Shown here piece after piece: positions 25,994 to 38,049 of a stretch of DNA of 64,000 bases. Source of the DNA: Loxodes magnus (taxonomy: Eukaryota; Ciliophora; Karyorelictea; Loxodida; Loxodidae). Positions within the stretch are counted from its first letter, which is position 1. Every line of letters starts with the position of its first letter. The notes beneath the pieces are model-generated. The model worked only from the letters and a program-made list of their open reading frames with translations, was not told the DNA's origin and searched no databases. The stretch covers positions 768,543 to 832,542 of the forward strand of contig CAMPDV010000096.1 in assembly GCA_946699065.1 (NCBI GenBank). The letters are read 5' to 3'. Made by a program: the position numbers and the translations under genes.

Positions 25994-26428
25994 TCAAAAC
26001 ATGCATCTCTCTTTCTTAGATGCTCTGTATGCTTTTGTATAGCACTAAAGACACATATTCCTTGAAAACACTTCTTTCTCTGGATGACCACAAGTTGCTA
26101 TTTTGCTTTTTTTTAGCATTTTGGAGTAACAGTCAGAACACATATTCTTAGCATAATGCTTCTTATTCTTGTGAGGGCAATCTGTTATCTGCTTTACTTT
26201 CCTAAGTTTAAAGTTGCTTGACTTGGCAGATTCTTCCTGCTTCTTATTTTCTACGCATTACTTAATTAAACAGCTTAAGTTGAATTTCTCTAGTGGAAGT
26301 GGATTGAAAAGGGATTTATTTACGAGTGGAGGTAACTCTTTGCTCAGGGGCCAATCAATCTCAAAGGAGTTTCTCTACTAATTGCTTAGTAACGTAGGCA
26401 TACCAACGAATATTAAAGCTTTCACCAT
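25994..26428 (-). CDS. small two-module zinc protein, type II (copy C)
   Basis: Intact 144-residue frame, ATG 26428 to TGA 25994. Same architecture as copy B: VGMPTLLSNQQ, WPLSKELPPL (the Cys of type I is Ser here), LRKVKQ, then C84-P-H86-x10-C97-x2-C100 and C113-G-H115-x10-C126-x2-C129. The linker between modules is different (KMLKKSK) and includes an eight-A run that stays in frame in all similar copies. ACACGTGT is at 26431-26438, two bases before the ATG; a second one lies at 26876-26883. The duplicate at 45488-45922 has a few base changes, some silent, with Cys-to-Phe in the middle region and Pro-to-Ser after the WPL tryptophan. Function is unknown. Confidence 0.88.
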
Positions 26429-26875
26429 TTACACGTGTTTTTATTAAATATAATTTAACTAGCCTTAAATACCTTAATTTCAATTATACTGTAAATACAT
26501 TAAATTGCTCTCTTCATTCTTTATTTTAAAAAGAACATTCTTTATCTTTATTTTTATCTCTTACAAGTATAATAAAATTATAATTCTAAAAAATTATTTA
26601 TCTCAGATAAAGATTGCTTCATAAGATATATCTTAAAAAATTACCATATAGCTTAGGAACTTCTTGATAAAAAGAATAATTTAATAGTAAAAGTATTTAT
26701 TATAAAGACTTTTTATTATAACTGCATAATAATAATTTCTATAGAAAATCAATTTATACTTTAAACTAATCATACCATTAAAGATTATATTTAAATTTAG
26801 TTTATCAATTTACTCTAAACATATAAGAAATATCAAACCAGCTTTTATTTGCTTTAAGCTTTAGTACACGTGTTT

Positions 26876-26883
26876 TCTCCTAA
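26876..26883. promoter_or_regulatory. distal ACACGTGT palindrome upstream of gene C
   Basis: The same 8-base palindrome found at the start codons occurs again 448 bases upstream of the ATG, in the conserved context CTTTAGT-ACACGTGT-TTTCT. It is present at nearly the same distance in all four type II units. CACGTG is the core of sites bound by bHLH-type regulators in other eukaryotes; a role here is inferred. Confidence 0.4.
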
Positions 26884-26974
26884 ATATGAATCAAACATTT
26901 TTTTAAATATAAATAATCCTCTTTTAAAACTATATATAAGAACATGCTTAAAAATATCCTATTTTCATACTTTC

Positions 26975-27371
26975 TTCTTTGATTCTCTGTCTACCTTGGT
27001 TTAACACTAAAGATTTTTTTTTCTTGCAAAATTGTCTTCTCTAACTACAAGCATTTACTTTTTCTTCTTTTAATTTTCTGAAGTAAAAGGTTGAACACAT
27101 TCTCTCAGTTTAATGCTTCCTTTTCTTGGAGGATTTTCTGTTTTTTCCCTACTCTCACTAGCTTGAAAATATTTTTCATTGACTATTTGATCTCATTCTT
27201 GTTGTATCCCTAGACTGTTTGATATTATTTTATAAGTTAGTTTATTTCAAGTTAAAGGATCTTAGGTGGTCTTATTTATGAGTAGAGATTTTTCTTAATA
27301 AGTAGTGAGTTACAATTATTTATGTTTAATGAATAAGAGTAAAATTGGTATAAAGATGAGGTTATATGCAT
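26975..27371 (-). pseudogene. decayed zinc-protein paralogue (C')
   Basis: Minus-strand relic starting at ATG 27371 just after a GCACGTGT variant of the palindrome. It aligns with copy A over the whole length (CCAATTTTACTCT for GGAATGCCCACTCT; CCACCTAAGATCC for the KELPPL to DPLP segment), but has stops and frameshifts. The first zinc module has lost its C-x-H, and the second is unreadable. Confidence 0.7.
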
Positions 27372-27830
27372 AGCACGTGTAATTATGTAATAATGATAAA
27401 ATAGAGATATTAGAAGCAATACTTGTATTAAATGATATATTAAGGTTATTTAAATAAATGAAAATATAGGTTTAGTTAATAGCTAACTAATAATTATGGT
27501 TAGATGGTTATTAGTCTACTATAATAATTAAATGATTATAAATAGAATAAATAATTTGATGCTTGTATTTTAGAGTATTAATCTAATAACTTATAAAAGA
27601 TATTACTACAATTTATAAGTATTTATTAAATAAATGTATTAGTTCTAATATTAACTAGCTTATAATATTTATAAATCAAATATCATCTTTCTCTGTTTAA
27701 TATTTTTAAGAAGAATAGGATGTTTCTTCGTATATAAAATACACTGTTTATTATAAATAATTGAGCATATTAGGTAGAACTCAAGTAATTTAACTAAAAG
27801 TTAAAGAGTTTAAAGATGTAGATTCTATAC

Positions 27831-30076
27831 TTAAAATAACTTAAATAAATATACTGTAACTATTATAATAATTAAAGCATTTGATTATTCTTTTTAAATT
27901 TAGTTTTTATAATTATCTAGATAAGCATAAAATGAGTAAGTTTATAATAACAGATATAGAAATTAAAAATCTTAAAGTTAAGAAATTAAATCTAAATAAT
28001 TTATATAAAATAGATTATTAACCTTTAGAGATCTTTTATAAAATAGAATATTTTAGTTTTATTAATTTATTTAATAATTATAAATTCTAGATTTAAAGTA
28101 TAGCAATCTATTTAAAAGATTCATATTATAATAATCTCATTCAATTATTTATAGTAAATATTAGCTAGCTAATTAAAAATAGTTTATTTAAAAATGATTC
28201 TAAATATAAATTAATTGAGTAAAATAAATAACTAAAATAATCAAAACTTATTAAAAGTTTAACTATTTATAAACACAATAAATATTCTAATATTTATATG
28301 TTTATCCTTATTATTAATCTACATTAACTAATATAACTAAAGAATTCCCTTAATCAACTAAAAAATTACGCATCAACTTAATTTAAATTGTATCTATTTT
28401 TTATTTTAATTCTTTATAATTTTAATAAAAATAGTTAAATTATTAAATTAAATATAATTGAATAAACAAATAATATAAATTAGATTTAAAATAATATTTA
28501 ACAAAGTAGTTAGTTTATTTATTTTATTAATATAAAATTACTATATCTTAATTATATAATTAAATATAAACTTTAATAAAGATAATAATTATATTATTTC
28601 CTAATTATTTAAGTTAATAATTTTTAATAATTTTAGTTATGCTTCTAAATATAATTAAAGTATAATTCTTGTTATTTTAATTATTCTTCTCAAATTATTT
28701 AAGTAGATTATCTCTAATATATTATTTTTATAAAGATTCTACATTAAATTTTATATTTGCAAAGGTATTTTAAAAGAGATTCTTCATTAAATGCTTTTGA
28801 TTTAAATATTTATATTTGAGTATTCCATTTAATTTGTATATATAAGTGTAAGTAATATTAACTAGAATCTTGGTTTGTTATATACTTAAAGTAAATATTT
28901 ATTATTTAATCTTTTAATTTTATATGAAATATTAAACTATTCACTATAAATGATTAAATGTAAGCTAAATTATCTTTATTATAATATGAAATAAAACTAT
29001 TGCACTTTAATTAATTTTTAGTTAAGTCATTTAAATTAATTTATCTCTTTAAGAAAGAGAAATTTTTAATTTAAACTAAAGTGAATTCTAGTAAACTTTA
29101 ATTAAATAAAAATAGCTGTAAGATTTATTTAAGGTCTATTTATTTGCAATATCACTATTAAAAGGTTTAATGATATATTATGTAATATAATAAAATCCTG
29201 CTTAGATTTATAATTTCATGTTTCTCCTTGTTCCTTATTTTATAAATTATATGGAATGCTTCTTTAGTTATTTTTTTCATGTTTCAATTATTTTAATAAA
29301 TAAATTCATCTTTCATTTCTTATTCTATTACCATTGGAAATTACTCCAGAAATAGTAACTTCAGGTATTTATAAAAAAGGAATCAATTACCAATTTCTTA
29401 ATTTTAATTTGCTTTTTACAAGCATTCGACTGAGGCTTGTATTGCAAATTGAAAAAGTTTAATTTAATTTCCAGTTACACAAAAGTTAAATAAAAGGGAT
29501 AAAGAAGAGTATTATTATCCCTTATTAATTTTATATCTCTATTAATTATTATATTTGCTTCTTTAATTTTTATTTCTTCTTATACTTTTAAACTAAAGTT
29601 ATTAAAGTTATTCTCTGTAGCTTATATAGTATACTAGTAATTTTATTATTTAACCAGAGTATTCTTTATCTCTATTATTTCAATTATATTTTTACTTATA
29701 TAGCATGCAACAATTATAGCTGTTTAGACAAAAAATTACTTATTTACTTTTAAAATAATAGTAGATTTTTTGCCTTTGATATCAAATTATTTTAATTCTT
29801 CAGTATACTTAAAAACAAAATAATATAATCTTTTCTAAAGATAAAATCAACCTTGTAGTAAAGGTATAATTAAAAATTATCTTTATCTTAAAAAATAGTT
29901 TAGTTTACATAATCTATTAAGCAAGCATTTAACAATAATTATTAAACCTTCTATCTTAATAATTTCTACTATTCTATTAATAGCTTTAAGATTTAGTAGA
30001 TTCTTATTTTTAGAAAACTTTAAAATTCACAATTAATGCTGCTAAGAAAATACATTAAATAAATCTTTATTTATAA
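27831..30076. other. spacer and left arm of second type I unit
   Basis: Very AT-rich, no supported gene. From about 29.0 kb it resembles the left arm of the first type I unit (19.0-19.2 and 21.4-22.0 kb), and 29.0-29.2 kb recurs inverted at about 57.3-57.5 kb. It is duplicated at 47.33-49.58 kb. Confidence 0.5.
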
Positions 30077-30511
30077 TCAAGACATATTTTTCTCTTTCTT
30101 AGACTCTCTATATGCTTTTGTGTAACATTAAAGACACATATTTCTTGAAAACACTTCTTTCTCCGGATGACCACAAGTTGTTATTTTGTTTTACTTTATC
30201 TTTCTGGAGTAGCAATCAGAACACATATTCTTAGCATAATGCTTCTTATTCTTGTGAGGACAATCTGTTATCTTCTTTACTTTCCTAACCTTAAAACATT
30301 TTTCAGTTTTTATCAGCTTCTAACTCTCTTTGCACATGTTTTTATTACTTAAATCATTTAAATTGAAAGACTCGAGCAGAAGAAGATTGAAGGCGGACTT
30401 TTTAATGAGAGGAGGTAACTCTTTGCAAAAAGGCCAGTCAATCTGAAAGGAGTTTCTCTACTGATTACTTAGTAACGTAGGCATACCAAGAAATATTAAA
30501 GTTTTTACCAT
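30077..30511 (-). CDS. small two-module zinc protein, type I (copy D)
   Basis: Intact 144-residue frame, ATG 30511 to TGA 30077. It keeps LGMPTLLSNQQ, WPFCKELPPL, both C-x-H-x10-C-x2-C modules and a basic tail (SKKEKNMS). It differs from copy B mainly in the middle (for example LLLLES where B has PLPQEI), while the zinc residues are unchanged. ACACGTGT is at 30514-30521. The duplicate at 49581-50015 differs at a few positions, including one Gln-to-Leu and one Pro-to-Ser change. Function is unknown. Confidence 0.87.
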
Positions 30512-31099
30512 TTACACGTGTTATTATTAAATTTATTCCTTAAAGGCTTAAATAGCTAGACTTCTATTTAACTTTAACTAGTTGAATGAATGATTGAATA
30601 TTAAAATTAAATAGATTAAGACTTTATTATTATTGCTAACTCTAGGAAGTATAAATGCTTTGATAGCTATTAAGCCTTTCTTATTTAAAATTATAAACTT
30701 TATTATATTAAATTTGCTTATCTTTTAGCTATATTTTTCTAGTTAAATCATGGATCAAGCTTCTTACTTTATAAAGTTTAGACATACTAATAAATAAGTT
30801 ACTAGGTTTGATCTCTTAATAGAATGCTTTTGCTAACTTAATTAGGAATTAATAGCTCTTTTAATAAATTTATACTTTAAACTCTTAAATAATAAATCTT
30901 CTAATATTATTAAATTACTAATAGCATTAGAATACTTTAGTATTAAATATCCTATATATAGATAAAACTTATTTATCATTCTTAAGATTATAGCACATAT
31001 AAATACTGTAATTAAGAATAAATTCTTATACTTTATTATGAATAGTGCTCTATAATCTATTTTATTACTAAATACTTTTAAATGCATTCAATCTAAAAT

Positions 31100-31506
31100 C
31101 CTCATATTTATTCTTTAAATCTCTTTATGTTTTATAACACTATAGGTATATATTCTTTGAAAAATTGGCTTCTCAAGATGGTTATTGATACTTTGCTATA
31201 TTTATTTTTGGACTAATTATCCTATCACTCATTATTAGCTCAACTACTTTCATTTTTGTTAGGACTATCCTTTATTTTCGTTACTCTACTCAGTTTGAAA
31301 GTTTTATATTTTATTAATAATTAAATACATTTCTTACAGTATCCATAAATTCCTTATATTATTTTATAAATTACATACCTAAAAGTTAAAGGATCTTAGG
31401 TGGTCTTATTTATGAGTAGAGATTTTTCTTAATAAGTAGTCAGTTAGTATTTAATTATTTATGTTTAATGAATAAGAGTAGCATTGGTATAAAGATGAGG
31501 TTATAT
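31100..31506 (-). pseudogene. decayed zinc-protein paralogue (D')
   Basis: Minus-strand relic, recognisable by the GAGGTTATAT-type 5' end and the CCACCTAAGATCC segment shared with C'. The start codon and palindrome have been deleted here (AGGTGTAATT remains), although the duplicate at 50617-51013 keeps them. The zinc modules are destroyed. Confidence 0.6.
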
Positions 31507-31528
31507 AGGTGTAATTATAAGTAATATT

Positions 31529-33178
31529 AAAAGATATAAGATATTAGAAGCAATAGTTGTATTAAATGATATATTAAGGTTATTTAAATTTAGCTAGTAT
31601 TTGGTATAGAAATTTTAAATTTAGTTAAGTTATTGATATCTAAGATTTAGCTTATACTTAATATTTTAAATTATAATTAATTAAAACTAATCTAAATCTA
31701 AGTATATATCAAAATTTCAGAACATTTAATATGCAAATATCAATAAACTGCTGATATAACTAGTCAAGAATGCTTAGCTTTTATAATTTTATATTTAGCT
31801 TTATAAAGCTTATTTTATATTCCAAACTTACAAATATTCAAGTTTCTAATATTTAAAATATAAATAGCACTAAACAAATAAAATAGAAAGTATTCATTAT
31901 TAATCTAATTTTGCCTTGAATAAAGCATGAGAGTCTATCAGTTCATAATGTATATAGTTAATTAAGCAAACATAAGTTATATGAATCTATTAACTAAATA
32001 CTAGAAAAGTAGGTTAATATAAGCTAAGACTAATGATTGCATCTATAGCTTATCAATGCAATTTTATAACTAAATAGTAAATTATAAAACTATAATAGAT
32101 TCCTTTTTTATGAATAAAGGCTAGAATCTTTAAGATTATTTAAAATAGATGTAATCATTTTAGTCACATCAAGTTATTTTATCTGAAGTTACTCATACTT
32201 AGCTTAATAATTAAAATCAAAGGAAAGCTAAAGTAGAGGAATAGATTATCTACATGTAGTATATCAAAAAGAAATATTGTGAGATAGTGAAATAGAATTT
32301 AGTTATAGAGAAATTAAATCTTAATAATTAGATATTTAAAATTAAAAAATCAAAGGAAATCAATAATTAATCATCCTAATTTAAAAGGTATTTAATAGGA
32401 CTATTACTAATAAAGTGTACTAACAGCAAAATTTATATAAACATAAAAGCAGACAAAATAACTACTAAGCGTTAATTCAAAATATAGAGAAACATAAGAA
32501 GCTTATCAAATACATAATAAATATATCATAACTAAATAAAAATTGCTTAAATAAATAAAAATTTAGAAATAAAGGATTTTAACACATCTAAATAAGTTAA
32601 TAATTATAAGCAAGGTTATCTATAAATCCCTTAAATTTATAAGAGACTTAACTTAATAATAATTCTTAAATTTAACTAAAGTTTATTGTCTTTAATTTAA
32701 AGTTTGCTATACTTTTATTATAGACTTTTCTTAATATTTGCATATATTATTATTTAGAATTTTTGTCTAAGTAATATTAGAAATACACAATGGAAGAAAT
32801 CAATTAATTGTAAGTTATAATAATAGGTAAAATACCAAGAAAAGAGGAATAAGTTCCTATTAGCTGAGAAATCTAATTAACAAATAATAAATTTCTAATT
32901 TTAAAATTGTTATTGTTGTATTCTATATAGAGGGATATAACTATGCTACGATAGAAATAAACTAATTAATTAATTTTTAATTTATGAAAATTATATAATC
33001 ATAAGTTTATTTTTAGTTATATTATCTTAAGATAGAAGCAATAGCATAAGAGAAAAATTATAGTGAAATTAACCATAAAGAGATATTTTCAAAGTTAGCT
33101 GTATATATAAACTTAAGAACTATTTTAAGCAAAAATTATCTTTTTTATATAAAGATAAAGGATGCTATGAATTAGTAA
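31529..33178. other. unique spacer, no supported gene
   Basis: AT-rich sequence present in this place but replaced by different sequence after the second duplication copy (51.03-54.0 kb). Nothing recognised before the tRNA gene. Confidence 0.4.
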
Positions 33179-33251
33179 GCCGGTTTAGCTCAGTCGGTAG
33201 AGCGCCAGCCTTTTAAGCTGGTGGTCAAGGGTTCAAGTCCCTTAGTCGGCG
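33179..33251 (+). tRNA. tRNA-Lys (anticodon UUU)
   Basis: A complete cloverleaf: acceptor GCCGGTT with AGTCGGC (two G-U pairs), D arm GCTC/GAGC, anticodon arm CCAGC-CTTTTAA-GCTGG with anticodon TTT, variable loop TGGTC, T arm AAGGG-TTCAAGT-CCCTT and discriminator G. The A box (TAGCTCAGTCGG) and B box (GGTTCAAGTCC) are intact. It is not one of the unusual ciliate tRNA-Gln genes that read UAA/UAG: the loop has one anticodon reading only. It is GC-richer than its surroundings and single-copy in the window. Confidence 0.97.
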
Positions 33252-33257
33252 TTTTTT
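33252..33257 (+). terminator. RNA polymerase III T-run
   Basis: Six T directly after the discriminator base of the tRNA gene, the usual Pol III stop. Confidence 0.85.
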
Positions 33258-34185
33258 AAGTAATTGATTAATTGCTTTGCTTAAATTAAATTTATAGATT
33301 AAAATTCTGAAAAAAGTAAATTCATTAATAATTTTTAAAATATTAAGTTGTTATTTTAGTGGATTTTTACTCTTAAGAAAGTCTTTTAAGTACTCATACT
33401 ATTTAAATAAACATACAAAATAAAGAAAATAAAAATCTTTTGAGTTTAGCTAATAAAAACATTTATATCTTCTCTCGATCAACTTATTCAGCTTAACATC
33501 TTTAATAAGCAATACTAAGTTTAAAGTTAAAGCAGAATTTGCTTTAGTACCATCCTATTTTTATTAATATATCTTAAGGTATTTAATGCATATATCTGAG
33601 TAATTGATAAAGATTTTGATATACTTGTTATTTTCATATCACTTAAATATTAATGTCTTTTCTTATTATTCTTCTTTATCACTTTAATTTTTCTAGTTCA
33701 AAAATGTTTTTTCTAGCTTTTAAAATAAAATGCTATGCGAAAGGTAAGGAGATAATAGATAAAAAGAAAAGCTTAGTTATATGATAATTTTATAGTATAT
33801 AGTAGCTTTTAGTTTATGTTTATTGCTATTATTTAATTGCTCATTAAAAAGATGCTTAAAGTATTAATTATATAATCCTAAAATCATTATTTTATATAAG
33901 TTATTCTTATTTTGTTATGATCAACCTATAATCACTTATCTCTATCTAATTACTTTTTCAACTGTAAAATGCTCTATTTTCCTTTTATTTAAGTAATCAA
34001 CTAAAGCTATTTTTAAAGTAACTAAATAATCTTCTTTAAAAAATAGTGTAAGATTATTAGTCCTTTTAGTGTAAAATAAATATAATAGTCTCTTATCCTT
34101 TACAATTATTTTATAAGTTATACAGTAATAAGATATATAACTATAAAACATTAAAGTTAAACTAAAGTTAAATTATTAGTAAAAA
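33258..34185. other. no supported gene
   Basis: AT-rich; its right part (from about 33.9 kb) begins to resemble the left end of the type II unit at 25.64 kb, with internal differences. Confidence 0.4.
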
Positions 34186-34240
34186 TAATTGTTATACAGC
34201 TATTTAACTATTATACTTAGTACTTTACTTTTAAAGTACT
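34186..34240. promoter_or_regulatory. paired hairpins 3' of gene E
   Basis: TAATTGTTA/TAACTATTA (one G-T mismatch) and AGTACTTT/AAAGTACT, in the same relative place as after gene C. Their retention despite a diverged flank supports a role. Confidence 0.45.
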
Positions 34241-34345
34241 TAATTAAGTTATTTGGTTGCTTATTAATTTAATTAGAAAGACATAAAGAATATGCTTAGT
34301 ATAAATAAATAGATATTAATAGTTCTTTAGCTATAAATTAGACAA

Positions 34346-34771
34346 TCAATTATTTCTCTTAGAGGTTCTGTATGCTTTTGTATAGCACTAAAGACACATA
34401 TTTCTTGAAAACACTTCTTTCTCTGGATGACCACAAGTTGCTACTTTTTCTTATTTTATCTTTTTAGAATAACAGTCAGAACACATATTCTTAGCATAAT
34501 GCTTCTTATTCTTGTGAGGACAATCTGTTATCTGCTTTACTTTCCTAATTTTAAAACTATTTGATTATTTAGGCTTTTCCTGCTTCTTAGTTTTCTATGC
34601 ATTATTAATTAAACAGCTTAAGTTGAATTTCTCTAGTGGAAGTGGATTGAAAAGGGATTTATTTACGAGTGGAGGTAACTCTTTGCTCAGGGGCCAATCA
34701 ATCTCAAAGGAGTTTCTCTACTAATTGCTTAGTAACGTAGGCATACCAACGAATATTAAAGCTTTCACCAT
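34346..34771 (-). CDS. small two-module zinc protein, type II (copy E)
   Basis: Intact 141-residue frame, ATG 34771 to TGA 34346. The N-terminal 60 residues match copy C almost exactly, while the region from about residue 60 on differs: a shorter middle, linker SKKIKQEKVATCGH, and a shorter tail (TSKRNN). All eight zinc ligands are kept with the same spacing. The jump from near-identity to divergence within one gene suggests gene conversion between copies. ACACGTGT is at 34774-34781, with a distal one at 35208-35215. Confidence 0.87.
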
Positions 34772-35207
34772 TTACACGTGTTTTTATTAAATATAATTTA
34801 ACTAGCCTTAAATACCTTAATTTCAATTATACTGTAAATACATTAAATTGCTCTCTTCATTCTTTATTTTAAAAAGAACATTCTTTATCTTTATTTTTAT
34901 CTCTTGCAAGTATAATAAAATTATAATCCTAAAAAATTATTTATCTCAGATTAAGATTGCTTCATCAGATATATCTTAAAAAATTACCATATAGCTTAGG
35001 ATCACTTGATAAAAGGAATAATTTAATAGTAAAAGTATTTATAGTAAAGACTTTTTATTATAACTGCATAATAATAATTTCTATAGAAAATCAATTTATA
35101 CTTTAAACCAATCATACCATTAAAGATTATATTTAAATTTAGTTTATCAATTTACTCTAAACATATAAGAAATATCAAACCAACTTTTATTTGTTTTAAG
35201 CTTTAGT

Positions 35208-35215
35208 ACACGTGT
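35208..35215. promoter_or_regulatory. distal ACACGTGT palindrome upstream of gene E
   Basis: 437 bases upstream of the ATG, in the same context as in the unit of gene C. Confidence 0.4.
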
Positions 35216-35316
35216 TTTCTCCTAAACATGAATCAGACATTTTTTTAAATATAAATAATCCTCTTTTAAAACTATATATAAGAACATGCTTAAAAATATC
35301 CTGTTTTCATACTTTC

Positions 35317-35712
35317 TTCTTTGATTCTCTGTCTACCTTGGTTTAACACTAAAGATTTTTTTTCTTGAAAAATGGTCTTCTCTAACTACAAGCATTTACT
35401 TTTTCTTCTTTTAATTTTCTGAAGTAAAAGACTGAACACATTCTCTCAGTTTAATGCTTTATTTGCTTGGGAGGATTTTCTGTTATTTACCCTACTCTCA
35501 CTAGCTTGAAAATATTTTTCATTGACTATTTGATCTCATTCTTGTTGTATCCCTAGACTGTTTGATATTATTTTATAAGTTTGTTTATTTCAAGTTAAAG
35601 GATCTTAGGTGGTCTTATTTATGAGTAGAGATTTTTCTTAATAAGTAGTCAGTTACAATTATTTATGTTTAATGAATAAGAGTAGCATTGGTATAAAGAT
35701 GAGGTTATATAG
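35317..35712 (-). pseudogene. decayed zinc-protein paralogue (E')
   Basis: Near-identical to relic C' over most of its length. Its 5' end is deleted (AGGTGTAATT in place of start codon and palindrome), the same lesion as D', which suggests sequence exchange between relics. Confidence 0.65.
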
Positions 35713-35896
35713 GTGTAATTATAAGTAATAATAAAAGATATAAGATATTAGAAGCAATAGTTGTATTAAATGATATATTAAGGTTATTTAAAATAAATTA
35801 ATATAGGTTTAGTTATTAGCTAAGTAATAATAATGGTTAGATGGCTATTAGTCTACTATAATAATTAGATGATTATAAATAGAATAATTAATTTGA

Positions 35897-38020
35897 AGTT
35901 GTATTAATTGTGTGCTAGTTTAATGATAATCTATGAAGGTATAAATGTATTATTTGTTATACTAGCAATATATATAAAGCATATGTATTAGATATATATT
36001 TCTTTAGATTTAATAGAGTATTGTTTAATTTTAAATTTTCCTATTTCTATCTTAGCTAAGCGATTGAATTATAAAGAGTTCTTTTTGTATTTTATGATTA
36101 ATTTCTTATATCTAATTTTATTGTTAGATTAAAAGTTTATATTCTTAGTATCTGTTCTTTAATTTTCTTAAAAATATAGAAACTATTTGGTAAGATAAAA
36201 TAATTGCTTCAATAAGATGTGTAATTATAACTATGATCTATTTCTATATTTTGGTAAGAATTAAGTTTTATCTATCATTAAATTATCTGAAACTTATTGT
36301 TTTAACATTGATGGAAAAGGTAATTAAACTAGGATATAATAATAGAAGTAGAAATAGTTAGAAATAAAGTAGTAATATTTTAGGTAATTAACTAAAGTTA
36401 TTAAGATATTATAATATTAATAATGCTGCTTATTTATTTAATACTTTAATTAAATAAATAAAGCTTCCTATATATTTATATATTAATATCTAAATATTTT
36501 TATTAAACTATGTTTATTTTACAATAAGTTACCTCTTTAAGTATTCTTAATTTATATTAATCATTCTTTTTTATTAAGTTAACCTATTATTTTTTATATT
36601 CATTTCCTCTTTCCTTACTATTATTAAATGTTCCTAGTTATATTTAAACTTTTATAAATATTTAGGTAAGCATGATATGTATTACTAGTAAATAAAAATG
36701 AATATAGTTTAAAGAATAATTAGTTATTAGATTACTATTTAACTAGAGATTACTATACTTTCTAAGAGTATTAAGAATATTAAGGTTAATTATTAAGATA
36801 TAAATGCTTTTTAACTAAAGGTAAATAGTTTAATAACTTGCTTCTCTTATAAATAGCTGATAAATTAAAGCTTAGGGTATAAATGATATAAGTAATTATA
36901 ATTAAGATAAATTAAAATTAATATAGATATTTTCCTTTTATATTATGAGTTATAGCTTTATCTTTTAATAAGTTGCTAGTAAATCTTAAATTAATAATCT
37001 AACTTTCTAATTTATTTATAGTTACTTCTATAACTATTTTAAAGTTCTTTATTAATTCAACTATTTAGAGCATAATCTACTTTATTAAATAAGCATCAAA
37101 GTAAACTTAAGGAAAGTTAAAAATCTAATTATTTTAATAACAATAAACTTAATAACCTACTAATAGAATTTATCTAGCTATACTATAATCTATGTATATT
37201 TATATCCTTTTTAACCTTTTTCTTATTTATTTAACTCCTCTCTCTTCCTTTCTTTATTTGCTTACTTATTATTAAGATAAATACTTAAAGGAATAATTGT
37301 CTATCTTATATTTTATAATATAAGCTAAATGTATTTTCATTATTGTAATAATCCTAGCTAGGTATTAATAAAAATTGCTTTATGCGATAGTTTGAATATT
37401 CTTAATAAATTTGCTTTAAAGAAGCAAAAATAAGATAGTGATTTTAGTATTATTAAGTTATAAATGATTCTAGTTTTAATGTAATTCTCATTAAGTTCTA
37501 ACTGAACATAGAGTTAGAAATCTTAGATTTAAAATTAAATTATAAGTATGATTAATTTACTCTTTTATAAAAAGATCTTAGTTCATGTTTGATTTAATGT
37601 AATAAATTTATTTCTAATATATCCATTTACAACTTCATTCATTCTATGATATTTACTATCTTTTTAATATTTTGCCTGTAAATTTAAATTTTTCTAAATA
37701 ATAAATTAAATACATTTTACATTAAAATAGTTTACTTTCTCTAAAAATAGAAATATACCATTAAATGTAAAATATAGCAAACTATTATAAGGGTTAGCAC
37801 TAAGTAATTAAGAGATTTTAGAAGAGATAATTATAATTAAATATTTCTATAAATTAATAAAAATAATAATCATTAATTATTTAGCTATTATAATCAACCT
37901 TTAATTCTAATTATCTAAATCTATTTTAAACCTTACTATATTCACTTATTTCAGTCCAACTTAAAAGTTATTATTTAAGTCTTTTTTTAAGTAAACAACT
38001 ATTTAAATATAATCAATTCT
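35897..38020. other. gene-poor stretch before copy F
   Basis: Extremely AT-rich, no supported gene or RNA. Long frames without TGA occur but carry no recognisable motif. Confidence 0.4.
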
Positions 38021-38049
38021 TTAATTATAATCAAGATATGCATCTTTTT

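Larger units (their letters stand above)
25640..27830. repeat. type II repeat unit (with gene C)
   Basis: A unit of about 2.2 kb containing two hairpins, zinc gene C, a distal ACACGTGT and decayed paralogue C'. Very similar sequence occurs around 33.9-35.9, 45.13-47.33 and 54.04-56.21 kb. The units share 3' flank, gene, upstream region and decayed gene, then diverge at different points on the right. Confidence 0.85.
19106..31528. repeat. large direct duplication, left copy (R1)
   Basis: About 12.4 kb that reappears in the same orientation at 38590-51031. The first 600 bases or so are visibly diverged; from about 19.74 kb the two copies look nearly identical, with scattered substitutions and 1-base indels. 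It contains zinc genes B, C and D with their decayed partners. The copies part after a shared segment around 31.5/51.0 kb, where decayed partner genes end. Boundaries were judged by eye. Confidence 0.9.
33905..35896. repeat. type II repeat unit (with gene E)
   Basis: Resembles 25640-27365 very closely from the middle of gene E through decayed gene E', but its left flank and the 5' half of the zinc-module coding part are more diverged. Similarity stops near 35.9 kb. Confidence 0.8.

Noticed and set aside
30842-31087. 81-residue minus-strand frame upstream of gene D (also 50345-50590)
   Set aside because: The homologous stretches near copies B and K do not keep the frame; the sequence is hydrophobic AT-rich peptide and lies in the flank between gene and relic.
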